42,435 nt of DNA from Candidatus Onthousia faecigallinarum. Lineage in GTDB: Bacteria; Bacillota_I; Bacilli_A; RF39; UBA660. The stretch's first letter is position 1; each line of letters starts with the position of its first letter. This document shows positions 1 through 9,644 of the stretch, piece by piece. The stretch spans positions 1 through 42,435 of the forward strand of contig DVKE01000064.1 in the NCBI GenBank assembly GCA_018716225.1. The letters run 5' to 3'. The position numbers and the translations under genes were made by a program. The notes below the pieces were generated by a model. It did no database searches, was not told the DNA's origin, and saw nothing but the letters and a program-made list of their open reading frames with translations.

Positions 1-166
1 CATCCATACTCATTTTCTCCATAATCGTTTTAACTTGGTCTTCTAATAATAAATTACTTTTCTCATCTTCTAAAACAACATCTTTTTTACTAAAAAAAGC
101 TATATAAATAACAACTACTGCAACTACTACAAATAAGATAATACCTACTTTCTTAAGCTTATGCAT
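1..166 (-). CDS. N-terminal fragment of a signal-anchored protein, possibly a GH3 beta-N-acetylhexosaminidase (runs off window)
   Basis: Minus-strand translation MHKLKKVGIILFVVVAVVVIYIAFFSKKDVVLEDEKSNLLLEDQVKTIMEKMSMD: N-terminal TM plus a start resembling the GH3 'MEKMT.EEKIGQ' motif; truncated at window edge. Confidence 0.4.
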   Translation of the reverse strand, partial: MHKLKKVGIILFVVVAVVVIYIAFFSKKDVVLEDEKSNLLLEDQVKTIMEKMSMD

Positions 167-171
167 AAATA

Positions 172-1086
172 TTAACTCTCCTTTTGTAAACGCAATGCTA
201 ATTCTTTTATTTTTCTAAAACGATGATTTAATCCTGATTTCGTAATCTTTTTTCCTGTTTCCAAAGAGATAATTTCGCTTAATTCTTTTAAGGATGCTTC
301 TTTGTATTTTTCACGATAAATCAAGGCTTCTTTGGTCTTATCATCTAATAGATCAAAAGCAGCATTTTTTCGAATCATTTCAATTTGTTTTAACTGTTCT
401 AAAGCGGTTGATACAATACGATCGGTATTCGCTTGTTCACAATTATTTAGACGATTCGTTTCATTCTTCTTTTCATGATAGACTCTAATATCTTCAAAAT
501 ATAATACTGCTTTTGAAGTTCCTAGTATTTTTAAAAAATCACTGATTTTTTCAGCTTCTTTTAAATAGACCATATACCCTTTCTCCCGATTCAAAAGTTT
601 TGCATTGAGATCAAATTGATTAAGCAATTTTTGAACAAAAACAGCTTCTTCTGGATAATCTATAACAATTTCCATGTGATAACGGGAAGTTTTAGGATCG
701 TTTACACTTCCTCCATTTAAAAAAACTCCTCGGATATAACATCTTGCTTCCTCTTCCTCTCCTACGAGATAAAAAGGGGGTGTTTCTTTTTGGTAAGCAA
801 TTTTAGTTAATAATTGTTCAATATTTTTACTAATTACAATCCTATATAAGTTGTTTTTACTAAAATTATTTCCACTCTTTACTTCCGTATAATATTCTAA
901 GTCTTCTTCTTTTAACTGTTCTCCTAAATAATCTATCACTTCCTTGTTTTCACTACTTAAAACAAGTTTATCTTCTTCCCAAGTCGCATTATTGCGAATA
1001 AAACCAGAGAGCAAGGCAATTCTTTCGGTGTCATTTCTCATTGGAAATGATAAAATTTCTTTTTTAATCTCAGTCGTAAAGGACAT
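172..1086 (-). CDS. whiA: DNA-binding protein WhiA
   Basis: 304 aa; MSFTTEIKKEI N-term, LAGLIDADG-like WhiA core and C-terminal HTH (LKELSEIISLETGKKITKSGLNHRFRKIKELA); adjacent to yvcK. Confidence 0.95.
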   Translation of the reverse strand: MSFTTEIKKEILSFPMRNDTERIALLSGFIRNNATWEEDKLVLSSENKEVIDYLGEQLKEEDLEYYTEVKSGNNFSKNNLYRIVISKNIEQLLTKIAYQKETPPFYLVGEEEEARCYIRGVFLNGGSVNDPKTSRYHMEIVIDYPEEAVFVQKLLNQFDLNAKLLNREKGYMVYLKEAEKISDFLKILGTSKAVLYFEDIRVYHEKKNETNRLNNCEQANTDRIVSTALEQLKQIEMIRKNAAFDLLDDKTKEALIYREKYKEASLKELSEIISLETGKKITKSGLNHRFRKIKELALRLQKES

Positions 1087-1088
1087 TT

Positions 1089-2039
1089 TTACCTCATTAA
1101 ATAAGACATAATAATAGAACTTAATTTTTGACTGTTATGTTTTAGAGTGTTATCAACAATAGTAAGCAAGTCATCTTCGATGAGTTCTATATTTAAATTA
1201 GCAAGAACAGGATAATCAATTTTTACCGGATCTTTCTGCTCTAAAGTGGAATATTTTTCTACCATTTCTTGGGAGATCTTAGAATTTGAAGCAATGACGA
1301 CATCTAATTTATGTTTTCCTAAATATTGATTGATTAGTTTTACATGATCGCTAACAGCAAAATCATCGGTTTCTCCTGGCTGCGTTACGATATTACATAA
1401 GTAAACGATCGGGACTTTGGTGTGATCAAAAGCTTCAATCACTTGTTTTGCTAAAAGATGTGGAATTAAGCTAGTGTAAAGGCTACCCATACTAAGAAGA
1501 ATCATATCTGCTTCCTTGATCGCTTCGATTACTTCATCCAATACTTTTGGTTCTTTTTTATAGAAAAGGCGCTTGACCTTTCCGCTATGTTCTGTGATAT
1601 TACTTTCGCCTTCAACAATTTCTCCATTCGTCATTTCCGCCATTAAGGTAATAGTAGCATCTTCTGATAATGGTAATACTTTATGTTTTACATCGAGTAG
1701 TTTACAAAGGTCTTGAATAGAATCTTTTAAATTTCCAGTAATGTTGAATAAGGAAGTCAAAATTAAGTTTCCAAGGGCATGACCATTTAGATCACTAGTT
1801 GTTTCAAAACGATATTCTAACATTTTCTTAATATCTTCTTCGGTTGTAGATAAACTAGTGATTACTTTTCGAATATCTCCAACGGCCGGAATATGAAATT
1901 CCTCTCTTAATTTCCCAGTGCTTCTGCCATTGTCGGATACGGCGATCACCGCTGTGATGTCTACGGGAAAATCTTTTAATCCACTTAATAAATAGGATAG
2001 TCCTGTTCCTCCTCCAAATACCACAACTTTTTTTCTCAT
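1089..2039 (-). CDS. yvcK: YvcK/CofD-like gluconeogenesis factor; start trimmed to MRKKVVVFGGGTG
   Basis: VVFGGGTGLSYLLSGLKDFPVDITAVIAVSDNGRSTGKLREEF motif; ATG at 2039 overlaps the trxB stop by 4 bp. The longer ORF to 2126 runs inside trxB. Confidence 0.93.
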   Translation of the reverse strand: MRKKVVVFGGGTGLSYLLSGLKDFPVDITAVIAVSDNGRSTGKLREEFHIPAVGDIRKVITSLSTTEEDIKKMLEYRFETTSDLNGHALGNLILTSLFNITGNLKDSIQDLCKLLDVKHKVLPLSEDATITLMAEMTNGEIVEGESNITEHSGKVKRLFYKKEPKVLDEVIEAIKEADMILLSMGSLYTSLIPHLLAKQVIEAFDHTKVPIVYLCNIVTQPGETDDFAVSDHVKLINQYLGKHKLDVVIASNSKISQEMVEKYSTLEQKDPVKIDYPVLANLNIELIEDDLLTIVDNTLKHNSQKLSSIIMSYLMR

Positions 2040-2929
2040 TTTGCTACCTCCTCCAAAAGATTTAGAGCGCATGCTGCTGCTTCTCCCATTGCAATTACAA
2101 TTTGATAGTGTTCTTTTTTTATACAATCTCCTATAGCATATATGCCCTTTTGTTTTGTTTCAAAATTAGAATTCACTTCAATGTAACCGTCTTCCGTTAA
2201 AATATTTAATTTTTTTAAGAAATCAGTAGTGGGGATTTGTCCAATACAGGGAAAGAGGCCATCTACTTGTAAGTTGGTCTGATCTTTCAAACGCACTTTA
2301 TCTAATTTGGTTTCTCCTTCTAATTCTTCTACTTCTCCAGTTTGAAAAATAATATTTTTTTGCCCTTTTACTTTTTTGATAAGAAAAGAATCAGCTCGAT
2401 AAGTATTTCTACGATGTAGAAGAATAACTTGCTTGGCAATATGACTTAAATAAAGAGCAGACTCCATGGCGCTATTGCCACTTCCTATTACTAGGACATT
2501 TTTTCCTTTATAAAGAGAGCCATCACAAATCGCACAATAACTAAGCCCTTTGTTGCGTAGTTTTTCTTCTCCTTTTACTTCTAATCTTTTTGGATGTCGC
2601 CCTGTTGCAATGATAATTTTATCCACTTCAATTTCTTCTTTGGAACAAAGGATCCTTTTTTTCGTTTTCCCTATTTTTATTTTTTCTACTTTATCATATT
2701 GTATTTTTACGTTTAATTCTTTTAATTGTTTTAAGATAGCTAAGGTTAAATCACTACCACTAATTTTCGTAAAACCGGGATAGTTTTCTATATCATTGTT
2801 ATTGATAATTTGTCCTCCAGGAGCAGCTTGTTCTAAAAGGATACAATCTATTCCAGCTCGCGCTAAATAAATCGCTGCTGTCATACCAGCTACTCCACTA
2901 CCAATAATTCCTACCGTTGTTTTTTTCAT
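2036..2929 (-). CDS. trxB: Thioredoxin reductase / FAD-dependent NAD(P)-disulfide oxidoreductase
   Basis: GxGxxG FAD motif (IIGSGVAGMTAAIYLARAG), CAIC redox motif, second Rossmann GSGNSAMESALYL, GIYAIGDC. Confidence 0.93.
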   Translation of the reverse strand: MKKTTVGIIGSGVAGMTAAIYLARAGIDCILLEQAAPGGQIINNNDIENYPGFTKISGSDLTLAILKQLKELNVKIQYDKVEKIKIGKTKKRILCSKEEIEVDKIIIATGRHPKRLEVKGEEKLRNKGLSYCAICDGSLYKGKNVLVIGSGNSAMESALYLSHIAKQVILLHRRNTYRADSFLIKKVKGQKNIIFQTGEVEELEGETKLDKVRLKDQTNLQVDGLFPCIGQIPTTDFLKKLNILTEDGYIEVNSNFETKQKGIYAIGDCIKKEHYQIVIAMGEAAACALNLLEEVAK

Positions 2930-3723
2930 GTCAATTTCTCCTCTCGATATAACTTTTTTTCTTTTCTCTTGTAAAGAAAGTAAAAGTAAAAGCCTATGAT
3001 GAATAAAATAATTGATACTATTTGTGCAATTCGAAATTGTCCTAACATCAAACTGTCCGTTCGCATACCTTCAATCATAAAACGAGCAACAGAATACCAC
3101 ATAAAATAGAAACCGGTTAATTGGCCCACTCGTAAATTTTTTTTCTTTTTTCGTAACAAAAGAAGAAGAAAGAAACCAATCAGATTCCATAAGGATTCAT
3201 AAAAGAATGTTGGCTCGTGGTAGTCTCCGTTGATATACATGCCATGAATAATGAATGATGGTAAAAAAAGCGATTTTAAATGTTCTAGCGTCGTAATGCC
3301 TCCATAAGCTTCTTGATTAAAAAAGTTACCCCAACGCCCGATCGCTTGTCCTAGAATGAGTCCTATTACAATAATATCTAGTAACTTTAATAAATTTATT
3401 TTATTTTTTTTACAATAAAAGATGAGAAAAATAAGCCCCGCTAATATTCCTCCATGAATCGCTAAACCACCTTCCCAAATTTTAAAGATGTGAATAGGAT
3501 TTTTTTGATAAAAGTTTAAATTAAACAATACATAATAAAGTCTAGCACCTATGATAGCGACAATAGCAGTATAGAAAACCATATTGAAAAATTGATCTTT
3601 AGCCATGCCTTGTTTTTTTGCCTCTTGATAGATAACAAAAACGGCACAAAGGACTCCCAATAGAATAAATATAGAATACCAATAAATATGAAAAAAGCCA
3701 AAGTCAAGTGCTATTCTATCCAT
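2926..3723 (-). CDS. lgt: Prolipoprotein diacylglyceryl transferase
   Basis: Multi-TM; IGRWGNFFNQEAYGG signature, GMRTDSL. Confidence 0.95.
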   Translation of the reverse strand: MDRIALDFGFFHIYWYSIFILLGVLCAVFVIYQEAKKQGMAKDQFFNMVFYTAIVAIIGARLYYVLFNLNFYQKNPIHIFKIWEGGLAIHGGILAGLIFLIFYCKKNKINLLKLLDIIVIGLILGQAIGRWGNFFNQEAYGGITTLEHLKSLFLPSFIIHGMYINGDYHEPTFFYESLWNLIGFFLLLLLRKKKKNLRVGQLTGFYFMWYSVARFMIEGMRTDSLMLGQFRIAQIVSIILFIIGFYFYFLYKRKEKKLYREEKLT

Positions 3724-4144
3724 GTTTTTGTACCTTCCTAATAATTGGGCGAATGACCAGTTCCTCCATAAAGAAATTCATAATAGAGATTAAAATAGAG
3801 ATAAAAAGAGCTACCCAAAAATCTTTTAAATCAAAATGATCTAACAAAATCCAATCCGTTAATTTTAAAATAAACAAATTGATAAAAGGATAAAAGAGGC
3901 CAAAGGTTAAGCCTGTAATTGGAATAGTTAGACTAACTAAAAATGGTTTTACGGCTTTGTTTAAAAGGTAAATAATAAGAACGGCCAAGGTGCAATAGAA
4001 AAGAGGATGCTTTGGATCGATAGAGAAGGATTTAAACAATTTTGATACGATAAAAAAGACAAATAAATAGCCAACAAAATATAAAAGCCATTCTAAAAGC
4101 CGATTAAAATGCAGCTTCTCTTTTTCTCCGACAACAATTCTCAT
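3716..4144 (-). CDS. Small multi-TM protein, phage holin family 4 (YvlD-like)
   Basis: MRIVVGEKEKLHFNRLLEWLL...; four hydrophobic segments, GLTFGLFYPFINLFILKLTD typical of YvlD-type proteins. Start trimmed from ORF 4291 because upstream part overlaps uvrA. Confidence 0.6.
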   Translation of the reverse strand: MRIVVGEKEKLHFNRLLEWLLYFVGYLFVFFIVSKLFKSFSIDPKHPLFYCTLAVLIIYLLNKAVKPFLVSLTIPITGLTFGLFYPFINLFILKLTDWILLDHFDLKDFWVALFISILISIMNFFMEELVIRPIIRKVQKHG

Positions 4145-4155
4145 GTATAGCCCTC

Positions 4156-6963
4156 CTATAATTCTTTCTTTAAAAATTGGCCTGTATAAGATTCTTTCAC
4201 TAAGCTTACTTGCTCTGGAGTTCCTGTTGCCACAATGGATCCACCACCATCTCCGCCTTCTGGGCCTAGGTCGATGATATAATCGGCACATTTGATGACA
4301 TCTAGATTGTGTTCAATGACAACTACGGTATCTTTATTATCTACTATTTTCTGTAAAATTGCAAGAAGGCGCTTAATATCATCCGTATGAAGCCCTGTTG
4401 TTGGTTCATCTAAGACAAATAAAGTCTTCCCAGTTGCTTTCTTTTGTAATTCTTTGGCAAGTTTAACCCGTTCCGCTTCTCCTCCCGATAAGGTTGGAGC
4501 ACTTTGCCCTAGTTTAATATATCCTAAACCTACATCTTCCAAGACTTGCAATTTGTTTTTGATCTTCGGGTGATTTTCAAAGAATTTTACTGCTTCACTC
4601 ACTCTCATATCTAATACATCGGTAATATTTTTTTCTTTATAATATATGTTAAGAGTTTCACGATTATATCTTGTTCCATGACAAACTTCACAAGGAACAT
4701 AAACATCTGGCAAGAAATGCATTTCTATTTTTTTAACTCCATCTCCTCGACAAGCTTCACACCGTCCACCTTTGACATTAAAAGAGAAACGATTTTTTTC
4801 ATAGCCTAGCATTTTTGCTTCCTTCGTATTGGTAAAGAGTTCTCTAATATCATCAAACACACCTGTGTAAGTAGCTGGATTGCTTCGCGGCGTTCTACCA
4901 ATGGGATTTTGGGAAATATCTACAAGTTTATCAATATTTTCAAGTCCTAATATTTTTTTATGTTTTCCAGGCTTATTTTTACTTTTATAAAGATAGTTAG
5001 CAGCACTTTTCACAAGAATTTCCGTAATTAAACTACTTTTTCCAGAACCACTAACTCCCGTTACACAAGTAAAGGTTCCAAGAGGAATTTTGACATCGAT
5101 ATTTTTTAGATTGTTTTCGCAAGCTCCTTTAATAGTAATAAATTTTTCATTTCCTTTTCTTCTGTTTTTTGGAACTTCAATACATTCTTTTCCACTTAAA
5201 TAACGTCCAGTAATACTATTTTCGTTCTTCATTACTTCTTCCGGCGTACCTGCTGCTACGATTCTACCCCCTTCGTCTCCTGCTTTCGGTCCTACATCTA
5301 CTAAGTAGTCAGCAGCAAGCATAGTATCGGTATCATGCTCTACCACAATTAACGTATTACCTAAATCTCTCATTTCTTGTAAGGAATGAATCAAACGCTC
5401 ATTATCTCTTTGATGAAGTCCAATACTTGGTTCATCTAAGACATATAAAACACCAGTTAACTGCGAACCAATTTGCGTAGCTAAACGAATTCTTTGCGCT
5501 TCTCCTCCCGATAAAGTTCCAGCACTACGAGCTAAAGTTAAATACTCTAAGCCAACGTTTTTTAAGAAATTTAAACGAGACTTTATTTCTTTTAATAAAA
5601 GGTCAGCAATTTGCGTTTGCTCTTCCGTTAATTTTAAGTTTTCAAAGAAAGGAATTAACTCTTTAATACTCATGCAAGTAACTTCATAGATGTTTTTTCC
5701 TCCTACCAAGACAGACAAAACATTATCTTTTAATCTGGAACCTTTACAAGTTTCACAAGTATGTTCTACCATATAGCGCTCTAACCATTCTCTAATCCAA
5801 GTACTACTTGTTTCCATATAACGACGTTCTAGATTGGTAATAATTCCTTCATAGTATTCCGTTTGATTAAAGAGATTACCACTTTTTGATCTATAGTAAA
5901 AGTGAATTGGTTCATCACTACCATATAAAATCCAATTTTTCTCTTGTTCAGTTAATTTTTTAAATGGCTTTTTCATACTTATTTTATAATGCTTACAAAC
6001 ACATTCTAGTTTTTTATAATAAATACCATCCTGATCATCGCCAAGCGTTACAATGCAGTTTTCCGAAAGACTTAAATTTTGATTAGGAATTACTAAATCA
6101 GGATCCATTTGGAGTTTTACGCCCAATCCTTTACAGTCGGGACAAGCTCCATAAGGGGCATTAAAACTAAAGATTCTAGGTTCCAGTTCTGGAAGGGAAA
6201 AATCACAATAAGGACAAGCAAACGCTTCAGAGAAGATGACTTCTTTTCCTCCAACGAAACTGACTACGACTTTGCCTTTACTTAGTTTGGTTGCATTCTC
6301 TAAACTTTCCGTTAGCCGAGAACGACTATCTTCTTTTAAAACAATGCGGTCAATTACCACTTCAATATTTGATTTTTTGTTTTTCTCTAATTCAATTTTT
6401 TCTCCTAAATCATGCATTTCACCATTAATGCGAACCCGAACATAACCTTCTTTTTGTAGTCTTTCTAAAAGATCTTTATGCGTTCCTTTTTCCCCATAAG
6501 CAACAGGGGATAAGATCATAAGCTTTGTTCCCACTGGATATTCTAATATTTTATTGGCCATTTCTTCAACGCTTTGACTTTTAATGGGAATATGATGGGT
6601 AGGACAATAAGGAGTCCCAATCCGAGCGAATAAAAGCCGTAAATAATCATAAATTTCCGTAACCGTTCCTACGGTACTTCGTGGATTTTTACTAGTTGTT
6701 TTTTGATCAATACTAATCGCTGGACTAAGTCCTTCGATAGAATCTACATCCGGTTTTTCTGTCCCCCCTAAGAATTGTCTAGCATAAGCAGATAAACTTT
6801 CAACATATCTTCTTTGCCCCTCTGCATAAATCGTATCAAAAGCTAAACTACTTTTCCCGCTACCTGATAAGCCAGTCATAACAATTAATTTGTTTTTAGG
6901 AAGTTCTATATTTACATTTTTTAAATTATTTTCTCTTGCACCTTTTACAATAATTTTATCCAT
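4156..6963 (-). CDS. uvrA: Excinuclease ABC subunit A
   Basis: Duplicated ABC ATPase with Walker A (GLSGSGKSSLAFDT, GVSGSGKSSLI), zinc-finger CxxC pairs, LSGGEAQRIRLA. Start trimmed to MDKIIVKGARENNLKN. Confidence 0.98.
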   Translation of the reverse strand: MDKIIVKGARENNLKNVNIELPKNKLIVMTGLSGSGKSSLAFDTIYAEGQRRYVESLSAYARQFLGGTEKPDVDSIEGLSPAISIDQKTTSKNPRSTVGTVTEIYDYLRLLFARIGTPYCPTHHIPIKSQSVEEMANKILEYPVGTKLMILSPVAYGEKGTHKDLLERLQKEGYVRVRINGEMHDLGEKIELEKNKKSNIEVVIDRIVLKEDSRSRLTESLENATKLSKGKVVVSFVGGKEVIFSEAFACPYCDFSLPELEPRIFSFNAPYGACPDCKGLGVKLQMDPDLVIPNQNLSLSENCIVTLGDDQDGIYYKKLECVCKHYKISMKKPFKKLTEQEKNWILYGSDEPIHFYYRSKSGNLFNQTEYYEGIITNLERRYMETSSTWIREWLERYMVEHTCETCKGSRLKDNVLSVLVGGKNIYEVTCMSIKELIPFFENLKLTEEQTQIADLLLKEIKSRLNFLKNVGLEYLTLARSAGTLSGGEAQRIRLATQIGSQLTGVLYVLDEPSIGLHQRDNERLIHSLQEMRDLGNTLIVVEHDTDTMLAADYLVDVGPKAGDEGGRIVAAGTPEEVMKNENSITGRYLSGKECIEVPKNRRKGNEKFITIKGACENNLKNIDVKIPLGTFTCVTGVSGSGKSSLITEILVKSAANYLYKSKNKPGKHKKILGLENIDKLVDISQNPIGRTPRSNPATYTGVFDDIRELFTNTKEAKMLGYEKNRFSFNVKGGRCEACRGDGVKKIEMHFLPDVYVPCEVCHGTRYNRETLNIYYKEKNITDVLDMRVSEAVKFFENHPKIKNKLQVLEDVGLGYIKLGQSAPTLSGGEAERVKLAKELQKKATGKTLFVLDEPTTGLHTDDIKRLLAILQKIVDNKDTVVVIEHNLDVIKCADYIIDLGPEGGDGGGSIVATGTPEQVSLVKESYTGQFLKKEL

Positions 6964-7084
6964 TTTGACACCTTCTTTTTTCTGCTCTTTATTATAGCAC
7001 TTTTTTGGCTCTTTCACTATAGCATATTCAATTTTTCTAGTCAAACAAATTTTCTATAGCAAAAAAAGAATAGGTATCTATTTT

Positions 7085-7741
7085 TTAAGAAGTCAAAGCA
7101 TAAATCCAAGCGATAAGAGGAATGAGCAAACTCACTGCTATAATTGAAAAAGATAAAAGAAATTGTGTAACAAAAGCCGCAGTATTATTTTTGGACTCTT
7201 CTTCTCGTTCTGCAAAAGCTCGTCCTGCTGCTGTTGATTTTGATTTTTGAATTCCTTTTCCTCTTCCCCCTTCTTCTTGTAAACTCTTATCCAGTTTATC
7301 TATTTGAATCTTGTTTTGGGTATCTTTAAAGTCGCTATAATAAGTGTAACTTTTTTGAGTCAATACCTTTTGATAATAAAGCGTGTCTTCAGAAGGAAGA
7401 AATATTTTAAATTGAGCAAATTCTGTTTTTAAAAATTCCGGTGTTAAATAAGGAAGTGTATCCGAATAAATTCCAACTTCTAAAAAGGCAAGATTATAAA
7501 TATTTTGATCAATTTCTTGTTCTTTTTGTCCATCAAAAGGAACAAGACTTTTATATTCCACTATTGGAATATCATTTTCTGCTTCATAAAGATTAATTTT
7601 TTCCGGATTAAAGTTTGCAACATAATAATTATTCTCATGAATATTTTTCATGGTTTTATCCATGATATAAAAGGTTTTTTGATATTCTTCTTGACTATGA
7701 TAATGATTAGACCATTCTTTTAAGTTTTGTACTTCTCGCAT
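7085..7741 (-). CDS. Hypothetical protein with a C-terminal TM segment (tail-anchored topology)
   Basis: ~218 aa, ATG at 7741 with AGGGTG upstream; single hydrophobic C-terminal helix FVTQFLLSFSIIAVSLLIPLIAWIYAL; no family recognised. Confidence 0.6.
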   Translation of the reverse strand: MREVQNLKEWSNHYHSQEEYQKTFYIMDKTMKNIHENNYYVANFNPEKINLYEAENDIPIVEYKSLVPFDGQKEQEIDQNIYNLAFLEVGIYSDTLPYLTPEFLKTEFAQFKIFLPSEDTLYYQKVLTQKSYTYYSDFKDTQNKIQIDKLDKSLQEEGGRGKGIQKSKSTAAGRAFAEREEESKNNTAAFVTQFLLSFSIIAVSLLIPLIAWIYALTS

Positions 7742-7831
7742 GGCACTCACCCTATTATCATTTTAACTTATTTTTTCATATATTTCAATCTGATCTTACT
7801 ATTTCTAAAGGAGGAAAAATAAGATTCAAAA

Positions 7832-7856
7832 AAAACCAAGCTTGTTTCTCGGTTTT
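7832..7856 (-). terminator. Intrinsic terminator downstream of the decayed SGNH-like gene
   Basis: Minus strand AAAACCGAG-AAACAAG-CTTGGTTTT followed by T-run: 9-bp stem (one G-U). Confidence 0.65.
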
Positions 7857-8997
7857 ATATTCTTTTCCTACTTTTTTGATAAACTTTGGCAAAGACTTCT
7901 TCTTCTCTTTTTTGCTCTTCTTCTTTCGCCGCAAATACTTCTTTTTGATACCCCGAAGAACTTTCTTTCATTTTCCTTGCTTTATAAACATCTTCATGCA
8001 AATTAAGTTGAACCCCTAAAGCACCATTATCTTTTACTTCTGGATGCTGACATTTTTTTAAAGCAAAGTTTTCACCTTGTCCTAATCGGGAAGCCATTTG
8101 ATAAATAATTTCTCGTGAAAGATAAAACGGTGGCTTTTTACTAATATAATTCATAACAGGATTTTGACAGTTTTCTTCTTCCAAAATTCGACTATTAATA
8201 TAAGAAACACCATACTCTTTACAAGCTTGTTGTAGTTGATCATTATACATTAAAATAGTTTCTTTAAAGGGTTGTTCATAATCTTCCTGCATTTTTGTAT
8301 AGAGATAAGCACATAAGGCATAAATCCCACTTTTTTCGTTTAAACCTAGTATTTTATCAAAGTTACTCCTATGACCATCAACAACTTTTCTTATTGTTTC
8401 TTTTGATACTCTTTCTTCGGCATAGCGATAGGCTTGTTGATCCTTGGATTAATAAGCGGCTTTTAAACTAAATGGATTAATATGTAATTGATACATAATA
8501 TCATTAATTCCACTTGCATAAACCACAATAGGCGCCGTTGCTCTTTCTATCGTATCCGCTAGTTTTATTTTCTGATCTTTCTCTTTTATTCTGGTAATCG
8601 CTGGAATAGGTAGGTTTAAAGCTTGCTTTATCTCATTTTGAGTACCATAAGCTTGCATTCTTTTTATTTCTTCTAGACTAATATTATTCATTATATAATA
8701 ATCAATATGTCGTGTCTTGTTAAACAGCATAGAGCTGGTATCAAAAGATATAATATCATAATCTTTTTCTCTTAAAGCCTCTTCTAAATACCGTAAGATA
8801 CTTTTCTTAATATTAAATCCCCTATTATCCCATTAAACCAATTAAAGTTAGAGGCTGCCCTTTTAACTTATTTTTATAATATGTTCTTACTTTTTTAGCC
8901 TCTTCTAAATTTCTTAAATCTCCCTACTTATTCTGCACGAACAAAGGGAATAACAAGATTTGCAAGCGAAAATTCTTCTTTTTTTCCTATACCATTT
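7855..8997 (-). pseudogene. Decayed gene, SGNH/GDSL hydrolase-like
   Basis: ORFs 8449..8730 and 7855..8292 are in the same frame, split by a TAA at 8449-8451 (...NPFSLKAAY*SKDQQAYRYAEERVSKETIRK...). Further upstream, homologous-looking sequence (IPFVRAE / GDLRNLEEAKKVRTYYKNKLKGQPLTLIGLM / GDNRGFNIKKSILRYLEEAL) needs frame changes near 8830 and 8926. 'APIVVYASGINDIMYQ' resembles an SGNH block. Confidence 0.7.
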
Positions 8998-9027
8998 CAA
9001 AGTTCACATCTCTTTTCTACTTAATCT

Positions 9028-9639
9028 TTACTTATCTATTTTCAAGTATTCTTTCAATTGATATCGGCTATGTTTTAAAGATTTGGTTACGGTTTCTGTT
9101 GTAGTATTCAGTAAGGTTGCAATTTCTTTGTATTGAAAGCCATTAATTCTTAATTGTAAAATATGAGAAGCAAAGGGTTCTGCTTGGTAAAGATATGATT
9201 TTACTATTTTTTCTAATTGTTTTTCCTGATAAATCTTTTCTGGGTCTTGATCTCTTACTTCATAAGTACGATATTTTTCTTGATAATAGTCTTCTATTTC
9301 ATAATCATAGGGACTGTGTTCTAGTAAAGAACGATTCTTTTTTTGATATGTTTTACGTTTTACTAGTTTTAAACTACTTGTTAGACAGATTAAAAAGAAA
9401 GTATAAAAGGTTACATTCTTTTTCTCATCAAATCCTCTTACTGCTTTCATTAAGGAACTTTCACAGATAGATAAATAATCTTCAAAACTTACAATCATAC
9501 TTTCTTCTTCCTTATAATAATCTCTACAAAGAGCAAGGCAAATCGGTCGATATTTTTCTCTTAGTATACAAAAAGCTTCTTCATCTTCTAAATCAATTAA
9601 ATAAAGTAATTCATAATCATTATATTGTTCTTCTTTCAT
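9028..9639 (-). CDS. sigH: Sigma-70 family RNA polymerase sigma factor, positional equivalent of SigH
   Basis: 203 aa; region 2 (FEDYLSICESSLMKAVRGFDEKKNVTFYTFFLICL) and region 4 HTH (YKEIATLLNTTTETVTKSLKHSRYQLKEYL); located after cysS-mrnC-rlmB as sigH is in B. subtilis. Confidence 0.75.
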   Translation of the reverse strand: MKEEQYNDYELLYLIDLEDEEAFCILREKYRPICLALCRDYYKEEESMIVSFEDYLSICESSLMKAVRGFDEKKNVTFYTFFLICLTSSLKLVKRKTYQKKNRSLLEHSPYDYEIEDYYQEKYRTYEVRDQDPEKIYQEKQLEKIVKSYLYQAEPFASHILQLRINGFQYKEIATLLNTTTETVTKSLKHSRYQLKEYLKIDK

Positions 9640-9644
9640 AAGTC

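Noticed and set aside
4145-4291. N-terminal extension of the holin-like ORF (MCRLYHRPRPRRRRWWW...)
   Set aside because: Out-of-frame reading of the uvrA 3' end; true start is MRIVVGEK at 4144.
6236-6445. Plus-strand ORFs (e.g. 294..488, 2550..2783, 6236..6445, 9195..9470, 16645..16908, 18084..18653, 23607..23897, 26997..27266)
   Set aside because: All lie antisense within confidently identified minus-strand genes, have low-complexity Ser/Phe/Leu-rich translations and no consistent RBS; shadows of AT-rich coding sequence.
8449-8451. Stop-codon recoding as explanation for in-frame TAA
   Set aside because: Neighbouring genes end normally on standard stops and the same locus also carries frameshifts, so pseudogenisation is simpler.
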